From Muscardinus avellanarius (lineage: Eukaryota > Chordata > Mammalia > Rodentia > Gliridae): 64,000 nt of DNA. The translations under genes were made by a program, and so were the position numbers. Under the pieces are notes generated by a model that was not told the DNA's origin, made no database searches, and worked only from the letters and a program-made list of their open reading frames with translations. The stretch is from assembly GCA_963383645.1 (NCBI GenBank), contig OY726557.1, positions 150,837,860-150,901,859 on the forward strand. The letters are read 5' to 3'. Of the stretch, positions 12,376 to 52,000 are shown piece after piece; positions within the stretch are counted from its first letter, which is position 1; each line of letters starts with the position of its first letter.

Positions 12376-12879
12376 TCTAACCCAGGACACATTTATGGGG
12401 ATTGTTTACAAAGCTCCTGAGAGATATCGGGAAGGAACTGAAGTCTTTGTCATAGCATCTAAATTATTTACAAATTAATATGTTATATATTATACATATA
12501 GGTATATACATTTATACATAAGAATATCTACCCTTGCAGAACATACATAAGATATTTCATATATATATTCATGTAGAGTCAGAATAAATGAGACAAGTGG
12601 AACCAGACAATACGATTTGAAAGCATGCCCGGGGCCTCTGACCACCACAACCTCCTTTGTAGCCTCATTGTCTAGAAATCCTCTCAGCATCTCACTCCCT
12701 TAGGAATACAAGAGGTATCTCATCCTCCTACTCCATTGCCTTCTGCCCCATGAACATTACCCAGAGTGTCCATTCTTGCAGGCCTGGAGCTGCTGATGTA
12801 GTTGGGTCTCAGGTAGGAAGCTGACGTGCTCCCAGCCCAGTCTCTCTCAACAGCCACCTGTTGAGTACTGACTCCACCA

Positions 12880-13040
12880 CAAAATGCATGCCACTGGTGT
12901 GAGTCATCTAAGCTTGTCTGGACTCAATTTTGTCTGTAAAATGGAGATAATAATAGCATCTCCCTCCCCAGGCTGTGTAAGGACTTAGGTAATATGTGTA
13001 CAGTGCGTGTGTCTGGGATGTCATAAATATTAAGCCAACT
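12880..13040 (+). repeat. MIR SINE
   Basis: tgtctgtaaaatggagataa, taatagcatctccctccc and ggctgtgtaaggacttaggt match the MIR 3' half. An ATC repeat (13061-13086) follows. Confidence 0.55.
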
Positions 13041-13534
13041 ATTATCATTATCGTAATCACTATCATCATCATCATCATCATCATCAATCTGTATTGCTCT
13101 TTGTCATTTCTGTGGAAACCCCAGATCACAGACTGGGGATTTTCTAATATGTTGATGCCAAAGCCACATCCTCCAGAAACTGCTGTGGGAGCTACACACA
13201 AAGCCCTCTTTGTGACAACACACTCAGGCACACGATAGCCTCACAGACCGTGAGGATGGGGAAATACAGAGGTTCTGTAGTTGAGCTCTTTGGTCCTAAG
13301 ACCATTAGTCTAATGATATTCCCCTGAATAAACTAACACAGTCTCAGTATCTGACAAAGCCAGAATATGCAAACCCAGAACTTTGCATTCATCTCTTGGT
13401 CCTTCTTGACCAGACAATTTTGCAAAAGCCAGTATCTATCTAAAAATCTCCAAAGCAAAGAATAGCAAACTGCACTGGGCTTTTGTTTCTGTTGAAAGAC
13501 TCCCCCATTTGGAGGTACTAAATCACATTTTACA

Positions 13535-13620
13535 ATTGCAAAACTTTCATAGTGTAGTTAACCTGCATTGCCTCATATTCCTGATGCAGCAATTGTTTAA
13601 GACATGGCTTTATAAGGGAC
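13535..13620 (+). promoter_or_regulatory. MMP8: Likely MMP8 core promoter
   Basis: A TATA-like ctttataag lies at 13608-13616, about 115 nt before the MMP8 ATG, which would give a 5'UTR of roughly 85 nt. Just upstream are attgcaaaac (13535-13544) and tgcagcaatt (13585-13594), both resembling C/EBP half-sites. This fits the known dependence of neutrophil secondary-granule genes on C/EBP-epsilon. Factor occupancy is inferred only. Confidence 0.5.
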
Positions 13621-13727
13621 CAGGGGAGTGCAAGTGCACGTGACCCTGTGATCTTCAGTGTCCCCATCAGGCCCTGGCCAGAGGGCAGAGAGGAAGGCCG
13701 AGAGAGGTGGTGCTGGGAGCAGAGGGC

Positions 13728-25732
<12,005 letters not shown>

Positions 25733-26420
25733 AGCTGACCCAAATCAAATGTGGTTGTATCCATTTTCGGAATGTGAAAAGGAAACCTATCTTGTATATT
25801 CCCACATGGCATCTCATTCATACTCTTCTCAATACTATGTAGTATTTCCTATCTCTGTATTCATCGGACCTGTACTCAGATAAAATGTGTTTGGAGTAAC
25901 CCTCTGTGTGTGGAGGCCAGCTCACCCAGCTCTCCTACATCCCATCTCAGGTTAGTGAATCCATTACAAAAGAAAAGAAAAGGAATTTAGCAAACTCTTG
26001 TCACCTCAGTATTCACTATATCATGACTTATTTGTTTGACTTCTTATATTCACTGTTTCATTACTAGCTTACCTGACTTCAGATATTCCTAAGTCTCTCT
26101 AAACTTGTCATATATATCTGATACATGCAATTTAGCCTTAGATTTTGGTTAGAAGTCAGGATTATAAACAGCACAAATAGTACCTCTTGCCTCTACAGAA
26201 AATATGATGTGCTTTTCATTTTTGGAAAGAAACAATACATGTCGAAAGTTGAGCATTGAATTGAGTCCTCCCAAAAACATATGTTAATGTCTTAACCCCG
26301 GGTACTTATACTTGGAGCCAGGGACTTTGCTGATGTCATTAATCAAATACAGAAGGTTTCATGTTAAAATAGGGTAGGTCCAAAATCTGTATGACTATGC
26401 CTTTATAAAATAAGGACAGA

Positions 26421-26605
26421 AGCCAGGTGTGGTGGCACACACATGTAATCTCAGTATTTGAAAGGCTGAGACAAAAGGATTGCAGCCTCAAGGCCAGCCT
26501 CAGCAACTTAGTGAGACCCTGTTTCAAAAATAAAAGATAAAAAGGTCTGGAGTGTTGCTTGGCAGTAAAATGCCTTTGAGTTCAATCTCCAATACCAAAT
26601 AAAAT
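26421..26605 (+). repeat. MEN SINE in the likely MMP8 3'UTR
   Basis: gccaggtgtggtggcacaca, with ID half ending caatctccaataccaa. Confidence 0.87.
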
Positions 26606-26608
26606 AAG

Positions 26609-26692
26609 AAGAGGACAGGCATGTAGCTCAGTGGTAGAGCACTTGCCTACCATGCATAGGACCTGAGTTCAATCACCAGTACTGCTAAAGAG
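26609..26692 (+). repeat. ID element in the likely MMP8 3'UTR
   Basis: caggcatgtagctcagtggt, agagcacttgcctaccatgc: a free ID unit rather than the ID-like half of MEN. Confidence 0.8.
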
Positions 26693-27929
26693 AGGAGAAA
26701 TAGAGGATGTAGACACAGGGCCGGAGAAGGCCACACAAAGCAATGCATCTAAAAACCCAAGTCGTGTCAGGGATTGCCAGTGACTGCCCAAAGCAGGGAA
26801 GAGGCAGGAAAGACCCTCCGCTATGCTTGCACAAAGGACCCTGGCCCAGAAACACCTGCTGACGTTGGACCTCCAGAACCAAGGGAGAATAATTTTTTAT
26901 TGGCTCAAGCTACCAAGAGTGCTGTGCTTTGTTATGGCAGTCCTAGAAAGCTAACACAGTATGCACTTAAGAAAAAAGAACCAACAGAGAGGGATGAAGC
27001 GGATTCCGCACTGAGGATTACTGGGTGTCTTCCCAGGGAAACAGCAAGAAGGAGAAGACCCACTTCTCTGACGGCCTCCTGTGCTCTCTTTCTAGAGTCC
27101 AAACAAATAGGCCAGTTGGATCTGTTGTCTCTTAGTTCTTTATTTCCTGGGGTACTGAGGAGAGCAACTCTACAAATGGCTGAGTACTCTGCACAAACCG
27201 AACAGTGCTGGGCACAAACGCAATTAAACTGAGCTTTGACGCATAAATTTGCTAGTGGCTTTTTTCAGTTGAGAATTTCAGGACTTGTAAAACCACAATG
27301 TAGAATCCAGGCCTCAAAATCATTGTAGCATCGTATTTGCAGATATTAGAATGTAATATCAGCAGCTTATTACAAAATAAATATGTGGACTTTAAAATGT
27401 ATTTCTTACTGCATATTCTTTCCTTCCTCTTTTAAAGTTTTTAAAGGCCACAAGTGATTAACATAACATCTTACTCAGAATGAAAACTATCTACGAGATG
27501 AGATCAAAATAAAGATTTTTATTTTAAATGATTGACTTGTGATGTACCTATACTTTCTTCAAATGCCACCACATAGGTCATGCAAAGAATAAAAAGGAAT
27601 AGTAATGTTTAGATATGTATGCAGCCATTCATTCTCTTGTCAGAATTATAACATTAATAAAAACTTTAATAACCATCCCGCAATTTGTGAAATATTTTAT
27701 CATATTACATCCCCAAATAATTCCCTCAAATATATCAGCAATTTTTTCTCAACTTATTTTGAAGATAAAAAAACAGAGACTAGTATATAGCATATCATTC
27801 CATATATTCATTCACTTAGTTATTCAGCAAGATTCAATCACCTACAAATTCCTGGAGCCAGAAAAATGAGAGAGAAGTAAAACCAGTTTTTTTTGCCAAA
27901 GGAACCATAAGACTGCATATTCCATTTTT

Positions 27930-28150
27930 ATTTATTTATTTTTTTTTTTTGCAGGTTTGGGGATGGAACCCAGGGGCATTTAACCTCCAAGCTACACCCC
28001 CTGTCCTATTTTTTATTATTTATTTTGAAACCGAGTCTCACTAAGTTGCAGAGGGCCTCACTAAGTAGCTAAGGCTGTCTGTGAACCGCCATCCTCCGGT
28101 CTCAGCCTCCCGAATGCTGGGATTACAAGCGTGCGCCACCACGCCCAGCT
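27930..28150 (-). repeat. MEN SINE
   Basis: T-rich tail, then ggggatggaacccaggggca, ending caagcgtgcgccaccacgcc. Confidence 0.9.
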
Positions 28151-28154
28151 TCCA

Positions 28155-30270
28155 TTTTTAGATGTAAGATCAATTCCAGACCACTGTGCTTTCTAAAACT
28201 TCCTGTGATGTCAGTTTCTATAGGCATAAAAATGAGATTCACTTTCTCAGAACACCTGCTAGTTGTGTAAGCTAGTCATGGTAAAGTCTTGAACCAAGCC
28301 TCATCTAAACATTTTTTAGATAACAACTGAGTTAATAATATTTCTTTAGCCATATTTCACAGAGTCACAGGAAATGACCTGCAAATATGAAATGTGATAA
28401 CAAATTCAAATAATTATTCCTTCTTTTTCTTTAATTTCCTTCTTGACAACCTGTGGTATTTTCTGTTTGTCCCACTGATGTTTTGTATGAGTATCAGAGA
28501 CATAAAGACCTGAGCTTAGAATTTAAATAATAAAATTCCTTTTTAGTAAGGTTGAGTTTATTTAAAAGCAAAGCCTAAGTCAAGACCTTGATATAATTAT
28601 TTTTGAGGGGAGGACATGATCCCAGCAAGCAGAGCAAGGCAGCATATAGAGTGGGACAAGGAAGAAAGAAAAGCCAATCTGCCCATGTATGGGTTATCCG
28701 GATTTCTGCTGAGTAACTGGTCCTCAGTTCCACCAGGGCCTCTGGAGAACCCTATATAACACCTTGGAGTTCTTCACATCTCCTGTGGACAAGAACCTGG
28801 GACATCCAGTTTTCAGTTCACGGCCTCCATTGGGTAAGGATTGTCCCTGAAAATGTTTACTCTCTTATCCTTCTATGTGGAATCTGTTGCAGAAAGCAGA
28901 AAGATGCATAACATGTGTTCAGGGCTGCACTTTGTCTGGGTAAGGTGAGTTATCCAAACTCACTTACTATTGTTGCAGCTAACTCCGAGGTGCCAACGAA
29001 TGGTGACATGGGGTACCAGAGACACCTATCCTTTCCCTGCAGGGATATTTAAATGCTAAAAAATTGTAGGCATCCTCTCTGAAGAAACTTACCTGCCCAA
29101 GAGAAAATATTTACAGGTACTGATATTGGAAAAGCCTCAGCATGACAGAGGCTGTTAGTCACCAACCCTGATGTTGATCCTCCGGTTCTACTTCTGCAAG
29201 GAGATCCCAATTTCATAAGTGGTATCAATACACTGAACTGAAAGACTACACTGTGTAGCTTGGGTATAGCTGGATGTGGCCACCTGTTTGATTTCTAGAC
29301 AAAAATGTGCAATCCAAATGTGTGGAGCTTCTAAAAAGAGACTGAGAATTTGTTCTTTCTCTGCCTTCTCTCTTTCTGCTGCCCCTAAAGCAGCTGCAAT
29401 GGCTGGAGCCTGAGAAGCTACCGGGACCATGAGGCATAGATCTAAGAGAACAGAGTAAGCAGGTCAATGCTGCCTACATCCCTGATGATGAGAAGTTGCC
29501 ACAGAAACCTTGGACTACCAAATATGTGCTTCTTTATGTGAGGGAGAAATACACTTTAATTGTATTAAGCCTCTGTTATTTGGGGGGTTTCTATTGTGTT
29601 CAATGAAAGTTCATTCAGTTGGATGGATGACTAGTCCATCACATGAGATGTCTAGGACCTGCCCCACCTCCCTGCAGGGAAGGACAGCAATACACCAGCC
29701 CAGCCCCCCGTGTAACTGGCCCTTGCACAGTCAGCATTCTTTTCTCTCATTCTTAAACACATTGCACAACACAAAGTCGCCAAACATTTTTTAAAAACAT
29801 TCCAATGTGAAAAACAGAGACCAAAAAAGAAATTTAGAGGAAAGAGAGATAATCCTGAGCACTAAAGAAAAATGTCAGAATAAATTCAAGAATGATTAAC
29901 TTTAAATTTCTCAAAAAGACAGTATTTTACATCAAAAATACACTAAAAGTGCAAAGAAAGTAAAAATAAAAATGTAAAAGGTTACTCAGAGAACTAGAAA
30001 GATCTCTTTGAAATAAAAAATATATAGCTTAAAGAAGTATTCAATAGGTGAGCTAGCAAGTAAAGTTGGTAAGAAATAGGAAAGGCTGTATTAGAAACAA
30101 AAGCTTAGTACAGGAGGTTCAACAAATACGCATTCCAGAAAGAAAAAGAAAAATGACAGGAAAGCTTTAAAAACAAAATTATACAAGAAACCACTCCATT
30201 TGAACGTCCCAAAGTGAAAAGGCCCACTTACTACCCAGAAACAATCACACAAGAAGATCCACATAACACA
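28155..30270. other. MMP8-MMP27 intergenic sequence, mostly unrecognised
   Basis: Contains a TATA-like ccctatataacacc near 28751 and a region (29150-29600) that loosely resembles an old LTR. No coding gene is seen. Confidence 0.4.
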
Positions 30271-30275
30271 TTATT

Positions 30276-30471
30276 ATGCTGGGTGGGGTGGTGCACATCT
30301 ATAATCCCAGTACTTGGGAGGCTGAAACAGAAAGATCTCAGGTTCAAGAACAGCTTCAACTATGTTGTGAGGCTCTTAGCAACCTAGGGAGACCCCATTT
30401 GAAAACAAAAACCTAAATATGGCTAAGGTGTAGCTTGAAGGTAGAAAATGCCCCTGGGTTCAATCCCCAGG

Positions 30472-30514
<43 letters not shown>
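30276..30514 (+). repeat. MEN SINE followed by (CA)n
   Basis: gctgggtggggtggtgcaca to caatccccaggaa, then a CA tract at 30474-30514. Confidence 0.88.
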
Positions 30515-30516
<2 letters not shown>

Positions 30517-31248
30517 AGGAAATTTCAGAATATGGGGGTAAAGAAAAATTTCCAAAATTTTTTAAATTATTAGAGAATTCTTAATTGCAACACTAGATTC
30601 TACAAAAGAGTGGAACAGTGGCTTTCAGTTTCTAAAGACAATTTATTTCAGCCTGAGCTTCTATCTAGAGACAACCTCTCTATCAAGTATGAGGATAGAA
30701 TACAGAGCATCCTTAGCCATGAAAATGCTCAAATATTTATTTTTTGACCTTTTTTTCTTAGAAAATTTCTGAGAGCTAAGCTCCATCCAAATAAGGGAAC
30801 AAGTCAAGAAATGTGTAGAAATTAAATCCGGGTACCAGAGCCCTAACACAGAGTTACATCAGGAATTCTCTGGTTGACGACAGGACAACAGTTTTGCAAC
30901 AGACTCACATTGGAGAAGACAAAGTGTCTCAGAGGAATTGATTCAATGAGGAAAAATCATATTACTAGACTTCTGGCATGTTTATCTTGAGGAGGCTTTG
31001 AGAGTTCTATTTAAAAATGTGGGGGAAAACTCATAAATAAAAATCAAAAGTTTAGAAAAGACAAATGTCATATGATGAAGGAAATGTAATCATAGTATTT
31101 ACACGGCCCTCTCATGAATATATTCATGGCTATAGCACACAAAAATGATGACTAGTGAGCCAACAAAAGCTTTATATAACAAAATTAGAAAAATTAAAGA
31201 GAAGGTAAGGTGAATGTTTAGTTCTTCTCTTTTTCTCTTCTCTCTCTA

Positions 31249-31249
<1 letters not shown>

Positions 31250-31310
<61 letters not shown>

Positions 31311-31506
31311 TGAAGGTAGAACCCAAGGGCTTTTCTACCTCTGGGCTATACTCTCAGACCTATTTTATACTTTATTTGGAAACAGGGTCTCACTAAGTTG
31401 CTGAGAGCCTCACTAAGTAGCTGAGGCTGGCTTCCAACCTGTGCGATCCTCCTGTCTCAGCCTCCCAAGAGCTGGGATTACAAGCGTGCGCCACCACACC
31501 CGCCTC
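31250..31506 (-). repeat. (TC)n and MEN SINE
   Basis: TC tract at 31250-31306, then gtactgaaggtagaacccaa and the reverse B1-like half. Confidence 0.88.
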
Positions 31507-31702
31507 TAGTCTTTTTCTTTTATACAAAAATATTAATAATAACATTCAACATTGAAAACTCAAGGAGTAGCATAAACATGAGGAGTTAAGTATGAGGAAA
31601 AAGCTAGAAAAATAATGCAAGGTGGTCTCTGTGGAGTTGAGCAGAAGGTATGAATAGCTGGGGCAAAGACATGCTTATTTTAATTATAAAAAGATAGCAT
31701 CA

Positions 31703-31945
31703 AGCTGGGTGTAGTGGCAGACGCTTGTAATCCCCGCACTTGGGAGGCGGAGACAGGAGGATCTCACTGGTTCGGAGCCAGCCGCGCTGATTCAGAGCCA
31801 GCCACGCTGGCTTAAGAAATCTTGTTTTTACATAAAAAGTAAAAAAATAGGTCTGGGAGTGTAGCCCGTGGGAGTGTATCCTGGAGGTAGAAGGGCTTCC
31901 GGGAACCCCAGTACCACCAAAAATAAAAATAAAAAATAAAAAAAT
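31703..31945 (+). repeat. MEN SINE with internal duplications
   Basis: Duplicated blocks inside the B1-like half (cagccgcgctga/cagccacgctgg) and inside the ID-like half (gggagtgtagcc/gggagtgtatcc). Confidence 0.85.
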
Positions 31946-32456
31946 AAAAATCTAAATGTTTTAGGATTTTAAAATATTTTACAATTTAAAAGGAATAATA
32001 AAGAAATCATGCATAGAGACCAGCTCCCAATGCCACTAAAATGCATTCACCTTGCCTGCCTACTTCTCTCCATCTGTACCTCCCAGAAGGCCAATTAGAT
32101 CTTTTCAAACTATACATGTGTGTGTAAGTGCGTGCATGTGTGCGTGTGTGTGTCTGTGTTCAATGGATAGAGTATACTACTGAAATACATTTATAATTAG
32201 GACCAGCTTTAAAGGCAAAGAAATGTCTACTTAGGGTTGAGTTTAAGTTCTTCAGTGATGTCATGGAAATTTTATTGAGGGTACAGACAAGGAAGGGCAT
32301 AGTGGGCAAGATCCACGCATTGAAGAGTTAACATGTGGAATATAAGAGATGGGAATTTTAACAATTGTTACAGAAAAGCATTAGAACAACTGAGAAGGGA
32401 CATGTCTTCATCAAAAAGTGCCCTAAGAAAAGAAGAAAATAATATATTAAGATTAA

Positions 32457-32645
32457 TCCAGCCATGCATGGTGGTACATGCCTATAATTTCAGTACTTGG
32501 AAGGGTGAGACAGGAGGATTGCAGGTTCAAGGGCAGCCTCAGCAACTTAGCAAGACCCGGCCTCACAATAAAACATAAAATGAGGGGGTGTGGTCTGAAG
32601 TAGAATAACCATGAGTACAATCCCCAGTATCACACACAAAAAAAA
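32457..32645 (+). repeat. MEN SINE
   Basis: gccatgcatggtggtacatg to caatccccagtatcac. Confidence 0.82.
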
Positions 32646-32814
32646 GTTAATCTAAATAGCTCACACCATCTTCACCTGTATTTCTGGTTCAGTCTTCAGT
32701 GAGCTTCATCACCTGCTCCTTCTATGAGCTATCCACCTTCCCAGTCAGCATCTTCTCCAGGAAACCTTTCGCCCACTTGCCAGGACTATTTACACATATG
32801 TCTCCTCTGGTCAG

Positions 32815-33105
32815 ACCGGAGGGCACTGTGAGGTCTGGCTAGAGAAGATTCAGAACAAAAAAAAAACCCATGAAATGGCATGAAGTGAAGAGAAATACCC
32901 CTAACAGACCAAATGTGGCTGAACTCCAAGCCCACCAATTTGGCAGGACACACGATTGTTCCTGTACACTCCCTCCCTTCCTAACCTCTTAAAAATCCCC
33001 CAGCCTGTAAAGAAGTGGGCTTCTCACTCTAGTGGGCTCTTTCCTCAGGCAGTTGCTCCCTCTCAGGCTTTTATTCCTTGCTGTTGAGCCATGTCCCTTT
33101 GTCCC
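32815..33105 (+). mobile_element. ERV1-like solo LTR, related to the copy at 8.2 kb
   Basis: Starts with gaccggagggcactgtgagg and continues through caagcccaccaatttgg, ttcctgtacactccctccct and cttaaaaatcccccagcctg, colinear with the 8160-8495 element but diverged. No proviral genes lie between the two copies, so they are separate solo LTRs. Confidence 0.55.
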
Positions 33106-33859
33106 TACATTCCCTAACTAGATCAGATTTTCTTCAGCTCAGTTCTACTATGATACCTGCTCCCATAGCCTTCCACACTTCTACGCCATATTCCTTCACT
33201 GGTGAGATTCACTTTCTACACATCTTCCAAGATCCAGCCCCAGTGCAAGCTGAGTTTGTGCAGGAACTCAGTTCCTGGGCCACACCATCTACAGTGATCT
33301 GCTCTGCCGTGATCCGCCTGCCTCTCGGCCCTTCCTAGCTTTCATCCTCTGCACCATGAATTTAGCTTCCTGCCTGCATTTATCCAACATTAGTGTCTAA
33401 GTCCAAATTCTCTAACATGGTTGCATTCAGTAACAGGCAAATATAGTAATAGGTGCCTAATGAACTTTTGATGCTACATCAGATGTGTCACTTAATCTCA
33501 CTATAGTGTATAAATTCCATTGCACCAATAAAAGTATAAACATTTAAAAAAACATGTGATACTTACCTTAGTTAATTAGCACAATCTGATTTTTGATTCG
33601 ATTGTCTTTCTGTAATATCACACTACTACGATATTTGGGGTTTCCTTCAGAAAAGGATTATTTTGTAAACTCTCAAGAATTTATAAATAGAGAAACCACC
33701 AACTCTTCAAGAAGAAAAGTTGGAGGCTCACTGCACACCATATTCGATTCAATCCTGAACAATGTGTTTACTAAACAATCACAGACAATGATTGTGAAAT
33801 CCAGTCTATCTAAGGAAGAAAAGGAAAAAAAAAGAAAAGCAAGTCATGACATGCTTCGT

Positions 33860-33979
33860 GGCAAGTGTCCTTTCCTGTTATTTATTAAATGATGATACAA
33901 GCCAATCCATGCCACGTCTCACTCCTACTTTCTAAATTCTGTGCAAACAGGAACAGGCTTTAACTCTACAGAGAGAGGA
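33860..33979 (+). promoter_or_regulatory. MMP27: Possible MMP27 core promoter and 5'UTR
   Basis: A TATA-like tatttatta at 33879-33887 sits about 95 nt before the MMP27 ATG, similar to the spacing in MMP8. No AP-1 consensus is visible nearby. Low certainty. Confidence 0.3.
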
Positions 33980-48836
<14,857 letters not shown>

Positions 48837-48925
48837 CCATCAATAAATTCATATACTTAAACCTCAAAAATCTTTTAACCTGAATTCTGCCACACAGGAG
48901 AATAAAACCATTCTTTACCATCAAG
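48837..48925 (+). other. MMP27: MMP27 3'UTR with polyadenylation signals
   Basis: AATAAA occurs at 48842-48847, six nt after the stop, and at 48901-48906. The second position is the more likely signal, giving a very short 3'UTR. A MEN SINE starts at about 48958. Confidence 0.5.
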
Positions 48926-48957
48926 TTGCCAATCCTAGTTCCAAATATGTAATAGAT

Positions 48958-49057
48958 TGCCGAGCGTGGTGGTGCACTCTTATAATCCCCACGCTTGGGA
49001 GGTTGAGACAAGAGGATCACGCAGGTTCGAAGCCAGCCTCAGCCACTTAGTGAGGCA
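48958..49057 (+). repeat. Half MEN SINE fused to the truncated L1
   Basis: ccgagcgtggtggtgcactc through tcagccacttagtgaggc, then L1 ORF2 sequence. The rest of the SINE is missing. Confidence 0.85.
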
Positions 49058-52000
49058 CATCCTCGCCAGCATTTGTTGTTATTTGATTTCTTTATGCTTG
49101 CCACTCTGACTGGGGTTAGATGGAATCTCAGTGTAGTTTTGATTTGCATCTCCCTGATGGCCAGTGATGAAGAACATCTTTTCATGTATCTATTAGCCCT
49201 TTGTATCTCTTCTTTTGTGAAGTGTCTATTTAGTTCATTTGCCCATTTCTTGATTGGGTTGTTTGTTTTGCTAGTGTAGAGTCTTTTGAGCTCTTTGTAT
49301 ACTCTGGATATTAGCCCCCTATCAGAATGGTGGCTGGTAAAGATCCTTTCCCATTCTGTAGGCTTCCTCTTTAGGTTATTAATAGTTTCCTTTGATGAGA
49401 AGAAACTTTTTAGTTTGATGTTATCCCACTTGTTTATTCTTGCTTTAATTTCCTGAGCTTTGGAGGTTTTGTTGAGAAAGTTACTGCCTGTGCCAATATG
49501 TTGTAGTGTTGAACCTATGCTTTCCTCTACTAGCTTCACAGTCTCAGGTCTAATTTCTAAGTCTTTGATCCATCTTGAGTTGATTCCTGTGTTTGGTGAG
49601 AAATAGGGGTTTAGATTCATCTTTTTACAAATGGTTAGCCAGTTCTCCCAGCACCACTTGTTGAAAAGGCTGTCTTTTCTCCAGCGTATGTGTTTGGCCC
49701 CTTTGTCAAAGATTAATTGACTAAAGATGTGTGGGTTTGTTTCTGTATCTTCTATTCTAATCCACTGGTCAGTATATCTGTTTTTGTGCCAGTACCATGC
49801 TGTTTTTACTACTATTGCTCTATAGTATAGTTTGAAGTCTGGGATTGTAATGCCTCCTGCGTGTTTCTTGTTATTGAGAATTGCTTTGGCTATTCTAGGT
49901 CTTTTCTTTCTCCATATGAAATTCATGATTGATTTTTCTAGGTCTCTGAAGAATGTCACTGGTATTTTAATGGGAATTGCATTGAACCTATAGATCAGTT
50001 TTGGCAGAATGGCCATTTTGATGATATTTATTCTGCCTATCCATGAGCACGGGAGATCTTTCCATCTTCCAAGGTCTTCTTCAATTTCTTTCTTTAATGT
50101 TTTATAGTTTTTGTTGTAGAGGTCTTTTACATCTTGGGTTAGGTTTATTCCTAGGTATTTTATTGGTTTTGAGGTTATAGTGAATGGAATTGTTGTTTTT
50201 ATTTCTTTCATTGTGGATTCGTTGTTGGCATAAAGAAAAGCCACTGATTTCTTTAGGTTGATTTTGTAACCTGCGACTTTGCTGAATTTGTCAATCAGGT
50301 CCAGAAGTCTTTTGGTTGAGTTCTTTGCGTCTTCCAGATAAAGGATCATGTCATCTGCGAATAAGGATAATTTTAATTCCTCTCTTCCTATGTGAATTCC
50401 TTTGATTTCCTTCTCTTGTCTGATTGCTGCAGCAAGAGTCTCAAGGACTATATTGAAAAGGAGTGGTGAAAGTGGGCATCCTTGTCTTGTTCCTGACTGT
50501 AGCGGAAATTCTTGCAGTTTTTCCCCATTCAATATAATGTTGGCTTTGGGTTTGCAGTATATTGCCTTAATGATGTTGAAGTACTTTCCTTCTATCCCAA
50601 TTTTTTGCAGTGTTTTTAACATAAATGGGTGTTGGATTTTGTCGAATGCTTTTTCAGCATCTATTGCTATGATGATGTGGTTTTTGTTCTTGGTTCTATT
50701 TATGTGGTGAATAACATGTATTGATTTGCGTATGTTGAACCAGCCTTGTTTTTCTGGGATGAAACCGACTTGGTCATGATGTATTATTTTCTTGATATAG
50801 TTTTGAATGCGTATAGCTAGTATTTTGTTTAGAATTTTTGCATCTATGTTCATTAAGGATATTGGTCTGTAGTTTTCCTTTCTTGAGGTATCTTTATTTG
50901 GTTTGGGGATTAATGTGATACTGGCCTCATAGAAGGAATTTGGAAGAGTTCCATCTCTTTCAATTTCCCGGAACATGTTATGTAGTATTGGTATTAGTTG
51001 TTCACTGAAGGTTTTGTAGAATTCACCTGGGAACCCATCTGGGCCTGGGCTTTTTTTGGTGGAAGAATTTTTATTGCCATTTCTATTTCTTTGGTTGTTA
51101 TTGGTTGGTTTAGGCTTGCTATGTCCTCCTGGCTAAGTGTAGGAAGGTTAACTGTGCTTAGAAATCTATCAATTTCTTGCAGGTTTTCAAGTCTATTGGA
51201 GTATAAATTTTTAAAGTAGTTTCTGATAATATTTTGAATTTCTTCACTATCTGTGGTGATATCTCCTTTTTCATTTCTAATTTTGATAATTTGAGTTGAT
51301 TCTCTTTTTCTTTTGGTTAGGTTGGCCAGGGGTTTATCAATTCTATTAATCTTTTCAAAGAACCAACTTTTTGTTTTATTGATTCTCTGAATTGTTTTTT
51401 TGTTCTCTATTTCATTTATTTCTGCTCTAATTTTGATGATTTCTTGCCTTCTGCTGGCTTTGGGAATAGACTGTTGCAGAATTTCTAGATCCTTGAGCTG
51501 TGTCATTAGGTTCTTTACTTGGTGGTTCTCCGTCCTTTTTATGTGGGCACTCAATGCAATAAACTTTCCTCTTAGTACTGCCTTCATGGTGTCCCATAGG
51601 TTTTGGTAGGTTGTGTCTCTGTTTTCGTTTGTTTCCATAAATTTCTTTATTTCTTCCCTAATTTCTGCTCTTACCCATTCGTCATTCAATAGTGTATCAT
51701 TCATTCTCCATGAATTTGAATACTTTCTTTCGAGTTTCCTGTTGTTGATTTCTACTTTTATTCCATTGTGGTCTGAAAAGATGCAAGGAATTATATTACA
51801 TTTTTTGAATTTGCTGGTATTTTCTTTGTGTCCCAGGATGTGATCAATTTTGGAGAAGGTTCCATGGGCTGCTGAGAAGAAAGTGTATTCTGTAGTTCCT
51901 GGTTGAAATACTCTGAAAATGTCTATTAGGTCCATTTGGTTTATGGTTTCCCTTAGTTCTAAAACGTCTTTACTCATCTTTTGCCTTGAAGATCGATCCA

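Larger units (their letters stand above)
26245..26965 (+). mobile_element. MLT1-like LTR with nested SINEs inside the likely MMP8 3'UTR
   Basis: 5' part gagtcctcccaaaaacatat, then two SINE insertions (26421-26605 and 26609-26692), then gatgtagacacagggccgga, ggacctccagaaccaaggga and tgttatggcagtcctag, all MaLR landmarks. The 152-aa open frame at 26774-27232 is a by-product. Confidence 0.6.
25733..27530 (+). other. MMP8: Probable MMP8 3'UTR with two polyadenylation signals
   Basis: No coding signal follows the TAA. AATAAA hexamers lie at 27376-27381 and 27508-27513, the second followed by a T-rich stretch. If used, the 3'UTR is about 1.65-1.8 kb and contains an MLT-like LTR interrupted by a MEN SINE and an ID element. 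The end point is inferred from signals alone. Confidence 0.5.

Noticed and set aside
1..13500. Possible 3' exons of MMP10 upstream of MMP8
   Set aside because: I looked for hemopexin-type exon sequence on the + strand and found none. In human the next gene is tens of kilobases away.
26774..27232. 152-aa open frame after MMP8
   Set aside because: It starts inside an old LTR, shows no known domain and has no splice or start context.
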